From the NCBI RefSeq assembly GCF_013201685.1, contig NZ_CP053844.1, forward strand, positions 186,001-250,000: DNA of 64,000 nt, written 5' to 3'. Made by a program: the position numbers and the translations under genes. The stretch comes from Campylobacter geochelonis. GTDB taxonomy: Bacteria > Campylobacterota > Campylobacteria > Campylobacterales > Campylobacteraceae. Positions 26,572 through 35,490 of this stretch are shown here, piece after piece (position 1 is the stretch's first letter; each line of letters opens with the position of its first letter). The notes beneath the pieces were generated by a model. It had not been told where the DNA came from, did not search any database, and saw nothing but the letters and a program-made list of their open reading frames with translations.

Positions 26572-28134
26572 ATGCAAATTTCAAAGTTAAGCATGTTTTT
26601 TGGCGCCCTGCTAATCGCAGTTACGGGCTATTTTATGATTTGGGGCTTTGAATTTATAGGTACTTCTAGCAAAATTATCTTTATACTTGCTACACTTTTT
26701 GGCGTTTTTATGGCATTTAACATCGGCGGAAACGATGTCGCGAACTCTTTTGGAACTAGCGTTGGAGCTGGAACTCTAACTTTAACTCAAGCACTTTGCA
26801 TAGCAGCTGTTTTTGAAGTAAGTGGCGCAGTTTTGGCTGGTGGCGAGGTTACGGCAACGATTCGTAGTGGTATCGTGGACTTAGAAAAACTCTCTGTTTC
26901 TCCAAATGAATTTATATATATAATGATGAGCGCGCTCATAGCGGCTGCTTTGTGGCTGCTTTTGGCTACAAAAAAGGGTTGGCCAGTTTCCACAACTCAC
27001 GCGATAATCGGAGCTATAGTTGGCTCAAGTATGACTTTAGGTTTTATCCTAGACTTGCCAGGCGTTTCTGTTTTTTCGCTAGTTAAATGGAGTAAAATAG
27101 GCACGATAGCCTTTTCTTGGGTGCTTTCGCCCTTGCTTGGTGGTCTTGCATCATATCTTTTATACAAAGCGATAAAAAAATATATCTTAAACTACAACGC
27201 TATCGCTGAAATTAAAATAGAAAAGCTAAAAAAGAGAAAAAAAGAGCTTAAAAAAGAGCACAAAAATATGTTTGAATCTCTCAGCGATATCCAAAAAGTA
27301 AACTACACAGAGGCGATGAATAGGGATATCTATACGATGAAAGATCCAAATTTTGACCCTACAGACTTAGACTCTGAGTATTTTAAAAAGATGGATGAGC
27401 TTGATAGACAAAAAGATGAGTTAAAATCTCATCAAGCGCTTGAGCTTGGCATACCAGCAATCGCAGCTCTTGGTATAGCAGTTATTACAAGTATGCTTTT
27501 GTTTAAAGGTTTGCAAAATTTACAACTTGGACTTTCAAGTCTGCATAACTACTTAATCATCGCTATGGTAAGCGCTACTACGTGGATGGCGATGTTTATT
27601 TTCGCTAAGACTTTAAGGCGTTCTGATTTATCAAAATCGACATTTTTAATGTTCTCGTGGCTTCAGGTTTTCACAGCTTCTGGATTTGCGTTTTCTCATG
27701 GTTCAAACGATATAGCAAACGCAGTTGGACCATTTGCTGCTATTATGGATACGCTAGCAACTGGCCAGATAAATGCTCACGCGCAAATTCCTCCTATCGT
27801 TATGATAACTTTTGGTGTGGCTTTGATAGTTGGACTTTGGTTTATCGGTAAAGAGGTTATCGCAACAGTTGGAACGCACCTTACAAAAATCCATCCAGCA
27901 TCTGGCTTTAGCGCTGAACTTTCAGCAGCAAGCGTTGTTATGCTAGCTTCAGTTTTAGGGCTTCCAGTATCTTCAACTCATATCTTAATCGGAGCGATTT
28001 TAGGAATCGGTATAGCAAATGCACAGACCAACTGGAAACTGATGAAACCTATCGCGTTAGCATGGATTATAACTTTACCTGCATCAGCAGCACTTAGCGC
28101 GATATGGTTTATCATATTTAGGTTGGTTTTTTAA
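26572..28134 (+). CDS. pit: Inorganic phosphate transporter, Pit family
   Basis: 520 aa from the ATG that follows AAAGG at 6 nt. A TTG two codons upstream is too near the ribosome site. The two PD001131-type signatures of PiT proteins are visible: FNIGGNDVANSFGTSVGAG (about residues 47-65) and FSHGSNDIANAVGPFAA (about residues 373-389), plus repeated GLPVSSTH/GWPVSTTHA segments. A charged cytoplasmic loop rich in Lys/Glu lies at about residues 215-290. Its stop codon shares the palindrome TTAA with the stop codon of the convergent next gene. Confidence 0.93.
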   Translation: MQISKLSMFFGALLIAVTGYFMIWGFEFIGTSSKIIFILATLFGVFMAFNIGGNDVANSFGTSVGAGTLTLTQALCIAAVFEVSGAVLAGGEVTATIRSGIVDLEKLSVSPNEFIYIMMSALIAAALWLLLATKKGWPVSTTHAIIGAIVGSSMTLGFILDLPGVSVFSLVKWSKIGTIAFSWVLSPLLGGLASYLLYKAIKKYILNYNAIAEIKIEKLKKRKKELKKEHKNMFESLSDIQKVNYTEAMNRDIYTMKDPNFDPTDLDSEYFKKMDELDRQKDELKSHQALELGIPAIAALGIAVITSMLLFKGLQNLQLGLSSLHNYLIIAMVSATTWMAMFIFAKTLRRSDLSKSTFLMFSWLQVFTASGFAFSHGSNDIANAVGPFAAIMDTLATGQINAHAQIPPIVMITFGVALIVGLWFIGKEVIATVGTHLTKIHPASGFSAELSAASVVMLASVLGLPVSSTHILIGAILGIGIANAQTNWKLMKPIALAWIITLPASAALSAIWFIIFRLVF

Positions 28135-29138
28135 TCAACCTTGTTGCTTAAAAGAATAGCTATAAATTTAGTCTTAGGGCTAGAATTTAGAGCTATTTGT
28201 ATACTCATAGTAAGTGGAACTGCTAAAAACAATCCGCCAATCCCAAGAACATAGCCCCACAAAAGCAAACTAAAAAGTATCACTATCGTAGAAAGTCCAA
28301 GTCCCTCTCCTAAAAATCGTGGCTCGATAATAGTCCCAATAGCTGTATTCACCGCTACATAAATGGCTAGAACCCAAAACGAGTCGCTAAAATCTCCGGT
28401 TAAAAGTGTCACAAAAAGCGTTGGCACAGCAGCGACAATCGAACCAATCGTTGGTATATAGTTTAAAATAAAAGCCACAACTCCCCAAAGCGTAGCATAA
28501 GGAACATTTAAATACCAAAGCCCAATCCCGATAATCAGCCCAGTCATGGCTGAAGCTATGCTTTTTATCATCAGATATCTTTTTAGGTTGTAAACAAAAG
28601 TTTGAGCAAAGACTTGAGCTTGTGGGTTCTGCTTTTGCAAATATGCGACTTTTTCTTTCATAATCGAAGTTTCAAACAGCATAAAAGCAACCATCAAAAG
28701 TATAAAAAACGACATCGAAACAGTCGAGCTTGTCTTTCTTAAAAACGAACTTGTGGTTGAAAAGATACTGCTTGGATCAAAACCGAGCATTCCAGCATCG
28801 ATTTTAACGACATCATAAGAGTTGATTTTCTCTATCCAGCCATCAAGCAAGAGCTTAAAATTTCTTTGAAATTCTGGAAGTTGAGCTGTGAAATCCGCCA
28901 TCGCATTTATCGTAATATAGCCTAAAATCGATAGAATTCCTAAAAAACAAATCGTTACTAAAACAAAAGATATGATTCGTGGGATTTTAATTTTTTCTAA
29001 AATATCAATTAGTGGAGAGACGATAACTGCTAGAAAAACAGCTAGTAAAAATGGCACTATAACGCCACTAGCGGCCTTTAAACCAGCTAAAATGATGATG
29101 ATAGAAGCTAAAGATATAAAAACGAAGTGAATTCTCAA
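28131..29138 (-). CDS. AI-2E family transporter
   Basis: 335 aa polytopic membrane protein of the AI-2E (UPF0118, formerly PerM) family. It has N-terminal helices, a periplasmic segment (about residues 70-140) and conserved C-terminal stretches FILNYIPTIGSIVAAVPTL (about residue 225) and IGTIIEPRFLGEGLGLS (about residue 270). Family members export the autoinducer AI-2 or act as Na+/H+ antiporters. The substrate here is unknown. Convergent with pit, with overlapping stop codons. Confidence 0.9.
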   Translation of the reverse strand: MRIHFVFISLASIIIILAGLKAASGVIVPFLLAVFLAVIVSPLIDILEKIKIPRIISFVLVTICFLGILSILGYITINAMADFTAQLPEFQRNFKLLLDGWIEKINSYDVVKIDAGMLGFDPSSIFSTTSSFLRKTSSTVSMSFFILLMVAFMLFETSIMKEKVAYLQKQNPQAQVFAQTFVYNLKRYLMIKSIASAMTGLIIGIGLWYLNVPYATLWGVVAFILNYIPTIGSIVAAVPTLFVTLLTGDFSDSFWVLAIYVAVNTAIGTIIEPRFLGEGLGLSTIVILFSLLLWGYVLGIGGLFLAVPLTMSIQIALNSSPKTKFIAILLSNKVD

Positions 29139-29270
29139 AAGTGAGTCCTTTTTTGATAAATTTTATCCAAATTCGCTTATAAATAGATAAATAATGTATA
29201 ATTTAGTAGCGATAAATTTAAGGTATTTAGCTTAAAATTTAAAGGCAAATTTAGCTTAAAAGGTTGATTG

Positions 29271-30179
29271 ATGGATGAAAATTTAGAAGAGATTTTAAGA
29301 AATTTAGATAGTTTTTTAGATGAGGTCGGCAAGTTTCAGCTTGATTCAAGAAAGAGCGGTTTTAGTGTTAATACAAAAAGTAGCGATGTGGATTTTGTAA
29401 CACAGATAGACAAAAAATCAGATGAAATGATAATAAATTTCATCCGCCAAAACTACCCAACTCACGAAATTCTAACTGAAGAGCATGGCAGTTTACCAGC
29501 TTTGAAGTGTAAAAAAAGCAAAGAGCAAAAAATTAGCAAAAGTGGTAGCCAAAATTTTAAAGAAAGCGAGTTTTGTAACAACATACCACGCGGTGATAAT
29601 TTTGAAACCACGCAGCACAAAAATGGGCAAAACGAGGCTAACAACAAGTGGTGTTGGGTCGTTGATCCTATAGATGGCACGACAAATTTCATACACTCTT
29701 ATCCGCTTCATTGCATTAGCGTTGGGCTTAAATTTAATGAAGAAACCGTGCTTGGAATGGTGGTTTTGCCAGTTTTGAAGATGAAATTTTATGCTATTAA
29801 AGGAGCTGGGGCATTTTTAAATGGCGAGAAGATTAACGTTTCAAAAACAAGTGAACTTAAAAAGGCGATAATCTCAACTGGATTTCCATACAATCGCGCA
29901 GTTGAAAACCCAAATTTAGTCTATTTTAACAAGATAATAAACCAAATTTCTGGAATCAGGCGAAGCGGAAGCGCGGCGATTGATTTGTGTTTTAATGCGG
30001 CTGGATTTTGCGATGCTTACTTTGAATTTAACATCAACGAATGGGACTTTTGCGCTGGTTGGCTTATACTAAATGAAGCTGGTGGGCGAGGCAAGGTACG
30101 TAAATTTGGGCATAATACGATGTATATTTTCACAAATTCACATATCGATGAAGCGCTAGAAAAGGCATTGTTTGGTTAA
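29271..30179 (+). CDS. Inositol-monophosphatase family phosphatase with insertion
   Basis: 302 aa from the ATG (a TTG one codon earlier is less likely). Metal-binding motifs of the IMPase fold are present: EEHG near residue 66, WVVDPIDGTTNF near residue 130 and WDFCAGWLILNEAGG near residue 260. Between EEHG and the WVVD motif lies an insertion of about 45 residues rich in Lys, Ser, Asn and Gln (about residues 78-122), which makes the protein longer than the usual 250-270 aa. The role is probably SuhB-like or in phosphosugar dephosphorylation, and the substrate is not determined. Confidence 0.87.
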   Translation: MDENLEEILRNLDSFLDEVGKFQLDSRKSGFSVNTKSSDVDFVTQIDKKSDEMIINFIRQNYPTHEILTEEHGSLPALKCKKSKEQKISKSGSQNFKESEFCNNIPRGDNFETTQHKNGQNEANNKWCWVVDPIDGTTNFIHSYPLHCISVGLKFNEETVLGMVVLPVLKMKFYAIKGAGAFLNGEKINVSKTSELKKAIISTGFPYNRAVENPNLVYFNKIINQISGIRRSGSAAIDLCFNAAGFCDAYFEFNINEWDFCAGWLILNEAGGRGKVRKFGHNTMYIFTNSHIDEALEKALFG

Positions 30180-30829
30180 ATAAAAGCTTAAGTTTGCGTG
30201 CTTAAAAGCAAAATATTTACTTTTGTGAGTTTGTTTTAAAAAATAATCTGCAATTTGCTAAATTTAAATATATTTTGCTACTAAATTTTTGATTATTTTA
30301 GAGAATTTAAAGATGATTGCTCGTTAATTCGCTTTAGGCAAAAAACAATTCGCGCGTTTGCCAAAAAAACATTAGTTAAATTTTAAGTATTTTCGTGATG
30401 TTTTATGTAAAATTTTATAGTGTAAGCTTTGCGATTTTAGAAATAAAATTTTATAATTATTCTTTAAAATATTATCGTTAAATTTAATAGATATATAAAT
30501 TTTAAGCTTTTTGTCTGGGAGAAATTGGACTTTGCTGATGCTTTTGACAAGGAAACAGTCTAAAGTTGATAAACAAATTCTAGATTTAAAGCATGGTAGT
30601 GTTTGCTTTTTTATCTCTTAAGCTCTTTTAGCACTATAATTTTAAAAGTACAGAAACTCATTATTTGTTAATATATTTGTGAAAGTTTTGATTATTTTAA
30701 AAGATAAAAAGTGTTTAAATTTGTTTTAAATTTAAGTTTTTATAATAAATTATTTTTAAAACACTAGCTATTAAAATAAAATATAATTATTAAAAATAGT
30801 AAAATTACTATTGAGTATTTATATAAAAT
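30180..30829. other. 650-bp intergenic stretch
   Basis: AT-rich and stop-dense on both strands, with no protein or RNA gene recognised. It separates the convergent IMPase and lipoprotein genes and ends in two strong palindromes. Confidence 0.4.
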
Positions 30830-30853
30830 AAGGTTATAAAATTTTATAACCTT
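30830..30853. terminator. Perfect 24-bp palindrome, possible second terminator
   Basis: AAGGTTATAAAA and TTTTATAACCTT are complementary with no spacer. Lies 10 bp beyond the hairpin at 30863-30892, in the transcription direction of the lipoprotein gene. Could be a backup terminator or a protein-binding site. Confidence 0.4.
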
Positions 30854-30862
30854 AAGATAAAT

Positions 30863-30892
30863 TTATCCAAATTTAAATCTAAATTTGGATAA
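30863..30892 (-). terminator. Terminator hairpin of the lipoprotein gene
   Basis: Perfect 13-bp stem (TTATCCAAATTTA / TAAATTTGGATAA) with a 4-nt loop, starting 5 bp past the lipoprotein stop codon on the minus strand. Confidence 0.55.
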
Positions 30893-30896
30893 GAGT

Positions 30897-31511
30897 TTAT
30901 TTTGCCGAGTTTATCGAGTTTATGATATCAGTTGCGTTGGCGTTGTAGTCGTTTGCGATAGCTTTTTGAAAAATCGGCCCGATTTGCGCATAGCTTGTAT
31001 CTCCCATGCCAAAAAAGGTTTTTTCGCCATAATTTCGCTCATTTGTGCTTATATTTTTAGAATAAATTTGCTTGCCATTTTTAAAAATTTTTACATTTAA
31101 CGCATAGCTTACAAACGGTTTAGAGTCGATATCAAAGCCATCTGAGCTGTAAAATCCATAGCTAAAGCTTTGAATCTCAGGCATGATTATCAAATTTGGC
31201 GAGCTTAAAACCTCTTTGTTGCTTGTGACTTCAAGGTTTGAAAGGTAGTTTTTGAAAAACCGCAAACTCTCATTTTGAACAAATTCCCCAACATTTATCT
31301 CTAAATCATCTTCGCCTAAAGCTGTGCTTGATGCGATACTTTGGGGTTTAAGCGCTAAAGCATCCATAAAAATATATGTTTTTTGAAGAGCCGAGTTGAT
31401 AACTAAACTTTGATTTACGCCAGCGACTTCTAGGTTTTTGTTGTATTCTACTGTTTTTGCGCAACCAGTAAAAAAGAGCAAAACAGCTAAAAATGATATA
31501 ATTTTTTTCAT
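30897..31511 (-). CDS. Putative lipoprotein of unknown function
   Basis: 204 aa. A lipoprotein signal peptide with lipobox FFTGC (Cys 17) is followed by a mature part with mixed strands (LIIMPEIQSFSYGF, FVSYALNVKIFKNGKQIYSK) and a small helical C-terminus (about residues 175-204). I do not recognise the family. The fold pattern would fit a periplasm-facing outer-membrane-anchored protein. Monocistronic, divergent from the nuo operon. Confidence 0.7.
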   Translation of the reverse strand: MKKIISFLAVLLFFTGCAKTVEYNKNLEVAGVNQSLVINSALQKTYIFMDALALKPQSIASSTALGEDDLEINVGEFVQNESLRFFKNYLSNLEVTSNKEVLSSPNLIIMPEIQSFSYGFYSSDGFDIDSKPFVSYALNVKIFKNGKQIYSKNISTNERNYGEKTFFGMGDTSYAQIGPIFQKAIANDYNANATDIINSINSAK

Positions 31512-31641
31512 AAAAATCCTTTTTAAAATTGGATAATTTTAGCATAAATTTATGAAATTTTTAAAAAAGAGTAAAATTTATCCCTATTTTAAGATAAAAT
31601 GCTAAGTTTTATCTTAAAGCAAAATCAAATTATTTTTAAAG

Positions 31642-31654
31642 TATAATGTATAAT
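31642..31654 (+). promoter_or_regulatory. Tandem TATAAT promoter of the nuo operon
   Basis: Two perfect TATAAT hexamers separated by one G (31642-31647 and 31649-31654), 24-36 nt before nuoA. Either could be the -10. The upstream region is T-rich as usual in Campylobacter. Confidence 0.6.
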
Positions 31655-31677
31655 CTGATAAAATTTACGAGGTGTAT

Positions 31678-32067
31678 ATGTCGCATATGTCTTTCGAGCA
31701 TCCTTATTTTGGTGCTTTTGTTATGCTGATTTTAGGTTTTGGTATTTTTTGGCTGACAGTAAAACTCTCATCTATCGTGGGTGCTAAGTTTGCCAACCAA
31801 AGAGATGAAAAACTAAAATCATCAGTTTATGAGTGCGGTCCAGAAAGTGTAAAGCAACCAAACAGAATCAACTCATATTTTTATTTGGTGGCAGTTTTGT
31901 TTATACTTTTTGACGTAGAGATCATCTTTATGTTTCCATGGGCTGTAAATTTCAAAATTCTTGGAATTTTTGGCTTTATCGAGATGGTGATGTTTATCGT
32001 GCTTTTATCTATCGGTTTTATATACGCATGGCACAAAGGAGCATTAGAGTGGCATTCCATAAAGTAG
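31678..32067 (+). CDS. nuoA: NADH-quinone oxidoreductase subunit A
   Basis: 129 aa membrane subunit of complex I. Start chosen at the ATG preceded by GAGG. The GTG two codons upstream lies inside the ribosome site. Three membrane helices and the signature [10 protein letters not shown] (about residues 46-55) plus a FLIFDVEIIF-like stretch ([16 protein letters not shown]) identify NuoA. First gene of the 14-gene operon; its end overlaps nuoB by 19 bp. Confidence 0.95.
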   Translation: MSHMSFEHPYFGAFVMLILGFGIFWLTVKLSSIVGAKFANQRDEKLKSSVYECGPESVKQPNRINSYFYLVAVLFILFDVEIIFMFPWAVNFKILGIFGFIEMVMFIVLLSIGFIYAWHKGALEWHSIK

Positions 32068-32558
32068 ATTATACGAAGGAAAACGGACTTCCGGTGGTTT
32101 TAACCACTGTTGATAAACTAGTCCAATGGGGCAGAAGTAACTCGCTTTGGGCGATGAGTTATGGGCTTGCATGTTGCGCTATGGAGATGATGGCAGCTGG
32201 TGGTGGGCGTTTTGACTTTGATAGGTTTGGAACGATTTTTAGAGCTAGTCCAAAACACTCCGAAGTTATGATAATAGCTGGAACATTGACCAAAAAACAC
32301 GCTGAATTTACACGTCGTTTATACGATGCGATGCCAGAACCAAAGTGGGTTATAAGCATGGGAAGTTGCGCAAATACAGGCGGTATGTTTAACACTTACG
32401 CTACTGTTCAAGGGGTTGATAGAGTTATACCAGTTGATATATATCTGCCAGGTTGCGCTCCACGCCCAGAGACACTTCAATACGCTCTTATGATACTTCA
32501 GAAAAAAATTCGTAAAGAAACTCCTAGAAGAAAACAAAAAGTTAAGAGGGTTGTTTGA
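32049..32558 (+). CDS. nuoB: NADH-quinone oxidoreductase subunit B
   Basis: 169 aa from a GTG behind AAAGGAG (32035-32041). A longer frame extends upstream within nuoA, but the ribosome site and family N-terminus favour this start. It carries the N2 [4Fe-4S] ligands: [10 protein letters not shown] (about residues 37-46), [10 protein letters not shown] (about residue 103) and [10 protein letters not shown] (about residue 134). This cluster passes electrons to quinone. Confidence 0.95.
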   Translation: MAFHKVDYTKENGLPVVLTTVDKLVQWGRSNSLWAMSYGLACCAMEMMAAGGGRFDFDRFGTIFRASPKHSEVMIIAGTLTKKHAEFTRRLYDAMPEPKWVISMGSCANTGGMFNTYATVQGVDRVIPVDIYLPGCAPRPETLQYALMILQKKIRKETPRRKQKVKRVV

Positions 32559-33343
32559 TGAGAAGAGATAGATTTAAAAAAGATACAACGGCAAAAAACT
32601 ACTATGAAGATAGATTTTACGTAGCTCCACAAAGTCCTAAATTTGATGTTTTGGGGAGTAAATTCGAAGATGACTTAAAAGCTTTAGATGGGCTTGTTTT
32701 AAACTCATACGTTGAGTTTGACCAAATGGTTGTTTTTGTAGATAAAAATGATAATTTAAAAGCGTTAGAAAAGCTAAAAGAATTTGGCTATGAGATACTT
32801 AGTGAGCTAAGTGGGGTTGATTTTATACATCAACGTGGTGGCATAGAGGTTTTTTATCAGCTTTTAAGCATAAAACATAAAAGAAGAGCTAGAGTTAAAT
32901 GCTTTGTTAAAAACGGCGAGTTTTTACAAAGTGCTACTTCGCTGTATAAAAGCGCTAATTGGGCTGAAAGGGAGCTTTATGATATGATGGGGGTTTGGAT
33001 AGAAAATCATCCAAATTTAAAACGAATTCTTATGCCAGATGATTGGTATGGACATCCGCTTTTAAAATCATACCCACTTCATGGCGATGAGGCGGCAAAA
33101 TGGTATGAAGTGGATAAAATTTTTGGGCGAGAGTATAGAGATATCGTAGGAGAAGAAAACAGAGATTCTGCTTTTATAGACAGCAAAGATACATTTAACT
33201 TCTCAAGAATTTACCATGAAACCGAGTATGGCGGAGTAGAGCCAAGTGAAGCTTATCTGCAAGAGTATCAAGAAAAAGGTGGTGTGCCTTTTATTAAGCA
33301 TGCAACTAGAGATAAATTTAAAATTCTTAAAAAAAGAAGGTAA
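32558..33343 (+). CDS. nuoC: NADH-quinone oxidoreductase subunit C
   Basis: 261 aa from the ATG that overlaps the nuoB stop by one base. The 30-kDa-subunit signature is seen in [20 protein letters not shown] and [18 protein letters not shown] (about residues 135-175). Peripheral-arm subunit next to NuoD. The N-terminal 40 residues and the C-terminal extension after [10 protein letters not shown] make it longer than the core domain. Confidence 0.94.
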   Translation: MRRDRFKKDTTAKNYYEDRFYVAPQSPKFDVLGSKFEDDLKALDGLVLNSYVEFDQMVVFVDKNDNLKALEKLKEFGYEILSELSGVDFIHQRGGIEVFYQLLSIKHKRRARVKCFVKNGEFLQSATSLYKSANWAERELYDMMGVWIENHPNLKRILMPDDWYGHPLLKSYPLHGDEAAKWYEVDKIFGREYRDIVGEENRDSAFIDSKDTFNFSRIYHETEYGGVEPSEAYLQEYQEKGGVPFIKHATRDKFKILKKRR

Positions 33344-33346
33344 AAC

Positions 33347-34573
33347 ATGCAACATCCTACCAAACTAAAACCTTTCTTTGAAAATATAGAGTTTCAAAAA
33401 ATAGATTCAAAAATGATATTAAATTTTGGTCCTCAACACCCAGCAGCGCACGGTCAGCTAAAACTTGTGCTTGAAGTTGATGGAGAGAAGATAACAAAGG
33501 CAATGCCTGGTATTGGTTATATGCACAGAGGTGTTGAAAAAATGGCAGAAAATATGATATATAATGAGTTTTTGCCAGTTACAGATAGGCTTGATTATAC
33601 CTCTGCTAGTATGAGTAACTACGCGCTTTGCGCAGCTGTTGAAAAGCTATGTGATATCAAAGTGCCGCGTCGTGCGCAAGTGATTAGAACGATAATCTTA
33701 GAGCTAAACCGCCTTGCTGGACATCTTTTGTTTTTAGCAACTCACGCTCTTGATATAGGCGCTATGACGGTGTTTTTATATTGCTTTAGAGAAAGAGAGT
33801 ATGTGCTTGACTTGATAGAAAAATACTGTGGAGCAAGACTTACGCACAATAGCATAAAGATAGGTGGCGTTTTTGTTGATTTGCCAGAGGGTTGGCTTTG
33901 TGAGCTTTTGGGCTTTTGCGATAAGATGTTAAGTGGCATAAAAGACTATGAAGACTTGCTTGATACAAACAGAATTTGGCTTATGAGAACGCAAGATGTC
34001 GGAGTTGTAAGCAAAGAAACAGCACTTAGCTGGGGTTGTAGTGGCGTTATGTTAAGAGCAAGTGGTGTGCAGTGGGATTTGCGTAAAGAAGAGCCGTATT
34101 TAATATATGATGAACTTGACTTTGATGTGCCATATGCTAGCGCTGGAGATTGCTACGCGCGTTATAAATGCTATGTTGCTGAGATGAAAGAGAGCGTTAA
34201 AATCCTTCGCCAATGCGCTAAACTTTACTATGATACAGAGCCAAAAATTCTAGCCGATGCGCCAGAGTTTGTAAGCGCTAGTAAAGAGCAACTTATGACT
34301 CAAAACTACTCTTTAATGCAACATTTTGTGCTAGTAACACAAGGGTTAAAACCGCCAGTTGGCGAGGTTTACTTGCCTACAGAGGCATCAAAAGGCGAGC
34401 TTGGATTTTATATATATTCTACTGGCGAGAGCAGACCTTATAGGCTTAAGATTAGAGCGCCTAGCTTTTGGCACTGTGGAATTTATGAAGAGATGATTCC
34501 AGGGCATTATATAGCTGATGTTTCGGCTATCATATGTAGTTCAAACATCTTACTTGGCGAGGTTGATAGATGA
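33347..34573 (+). CDS. nuoD: NADH-quinone oxidoreductase subunit D
   Basis: 408 aa, 49-kDa-type subunit that forms the quinone site with NuoB. Signature NFGPQHPAAHGQLKLVLEVDGE (about residues 25-46, shown partly), GYMHRGVEKMAE near residue 58 and a conserved C-terminus ASIIC-like (SAIICSSNILLGEVDR). The length matches the family, and the gene overlaps the next by 4 bp. Confidence 0.96.
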   Translation: MQHPTKLKPFFENIEFQKIDSKMILNFGPQHPAAHGQLKLVLEVDGEKITKAMPGIGYMHRGVEKMAENMIYNEFLPVTDRLDYTSASMSNYALCAAVEKLCDIKVPRRAQVIRTIILELNRLAGHLLFLATHALDIGAMTVFLYCFREREYVLDLIEKYCGARLTHNSIKIGGVFVDLPEGWLCELLGFCDKMLSGIKDYEDLLDTNRIWLMRTQDVGVVSKETALSWGCSGVMLRASGVQWDLRKEEPYLIYDELDFDVPYASAGDCYARYKCYVAEMKESVKILRQCAKLYYDTEPKILADAPEFVSASKEQLMTQNYSLMQHFVLVTQGLKPPVGEVYLPTEASKGELGFYIYSTGESRPYRLKIRAPSFWHCGIYEEMIPGHYIADVSAIICSSNILLGEVDR

Positions 34574-34800
34574 AAAGATACGATTTAAGACATTTAAAAG
34601 AGAATTTTTTAACCAGAATGGGCGAGATTATACGAGATACGCAAAGCGGAGAAGTTATGATATTTATCTTTGAGATAGGGGATTTTTCATCTGTGCAAAA
34701 AAGCGCCGATTTGGTTGCTGGACTAAATTCAACGTTGATGAATTCTTTGAAATTTAACCAAGTTGATTGGACTATAGTTGTCAAAAAAGGAAATTTATGA
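34570..34800 (+). CDS. Small protein in the nuoE position
   Basis: 76 aa. It occupies the nuoE slot but is too short and contains no cysteine, so it cannot hold the [2Fe-2S] cluster of NuoE. Recognised as the counterpart of C. jejuni Cj1575c (from memory). In Campylobacter and Helicobacter, this protein and the next replace the NADH-oxidising module, and reduced flavodoxin has been reported as electron donor in C. jejuni. Overlaps nuoD by 4 bp and the next gene by 4 bp. Confidence 0.8.
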   Translation: MKRYDLRHLKENFLTRMGEIIRDTQSGEVMIFIFEIGDFSSVQKSADLVAGLNSTLMNSLKFNQVDWTIVVKKGNL

Positions 34801-35489
34801 AAATTTTAAATCTCACATCAGTTCTTAGCTTTCAAGCTAGATGGCTAAGCCAAAAGTACAAAGATGATGAAATTCTTACTATTAGTCCGATTGATGATGA
34901 AAATTTATCTAATAATACAACCATAAAGTGCGAAATCGGAAGCGAGCCATACGTGCTTGCTATGGTTTGTCAGTTAATAAGCGATGATGAGTATTTTGGC
35001 GGGCTTGATACTGGATATTTAAGTGGCGAAAGTAATGTTGGCGAAGAAGAAGCGCAGGATATAGTCGAGTTTTTAGACGAGTGCGAACTTTTAATAATAG
35101 ATGAAAATTTAACCTCATACCATCCAGACGCATCAAATTTAAAAGCTTTTTTAGCTTTTTTAGTTGGAAAATTTGGTATGAAAGTGATCAATTTAAAAGG
35201 CGAAGAAATCGTGTTTGAAAAGAGTAAATTTAGTGAACTAAAAGAGCTTAAAAACTACGATGGCGCTGTTGTTTTTGAGCATAGTTTGGATAGAAATTTT
35301 GTAGGCGGAAAGTATTTTTGCATGGTTGCTAAGATAAACGATGGCGATGTCGTAAAGATAAAAACACCAAATTTAGAGTGCGAGGCTAAATTTAAGTTGG
35401 ATTTAAATTTAAAAGGGACAATCGCGTTTTTGGGGCTAGAAAATGTAGAAAACTATAGCTATGAAATAGCAAAGATAAGTAAGGTTTGA
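34797..35489 (+). CDS. Protein in the nuoF position (Cj1574c-like)
   Basis: 230 aa from the ATG overlapping the previous stop (ATGA), with an AAAAAAGG site. It lacks the FMN, NADH and [4Fe-4S] motifs of NuoF. An acidic N-terminal half (SGESNVGEEEAQDIVEFLDE near residue 80) and a C-terminal beta-rich part with NFVGGKYF are seen. By position it corresponds to Cj1574c, a proposed adaptor for an alternative electron donor of complex I. The two-base spacing before nuoG shows cotranscription. Confidence 0.8.
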   Translation: MKILNLTSVLSFQARWLSQKYKDDEILTISPIDDENLSNNTTIKCEIGSEPYVLAMVCQLISDDEYFGGLDTGYLSGESNVGEEEAQDIVEFLDECELLIIDENLTSYHPDASNLKAFLAFLVGKFGMKVINLKGEEIVFEKSKFSELKELKNYDGAVVFEHSLDRNFVGGKYFCMVAKINDGDVVKIKTPNLECEAKFKLDLNLKGTIAFLGLENVENYSYEIAKISKV

Positions 35490-35490
35490 T

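Noticed and set aside
31938-32048. Longer N-terminus for nuoB inside nuoA
   Set aside because: The GTG at 32049 has a proper AAAGGAG site and matches the family N-terminus; the extension is only an open shadow of nuoA.
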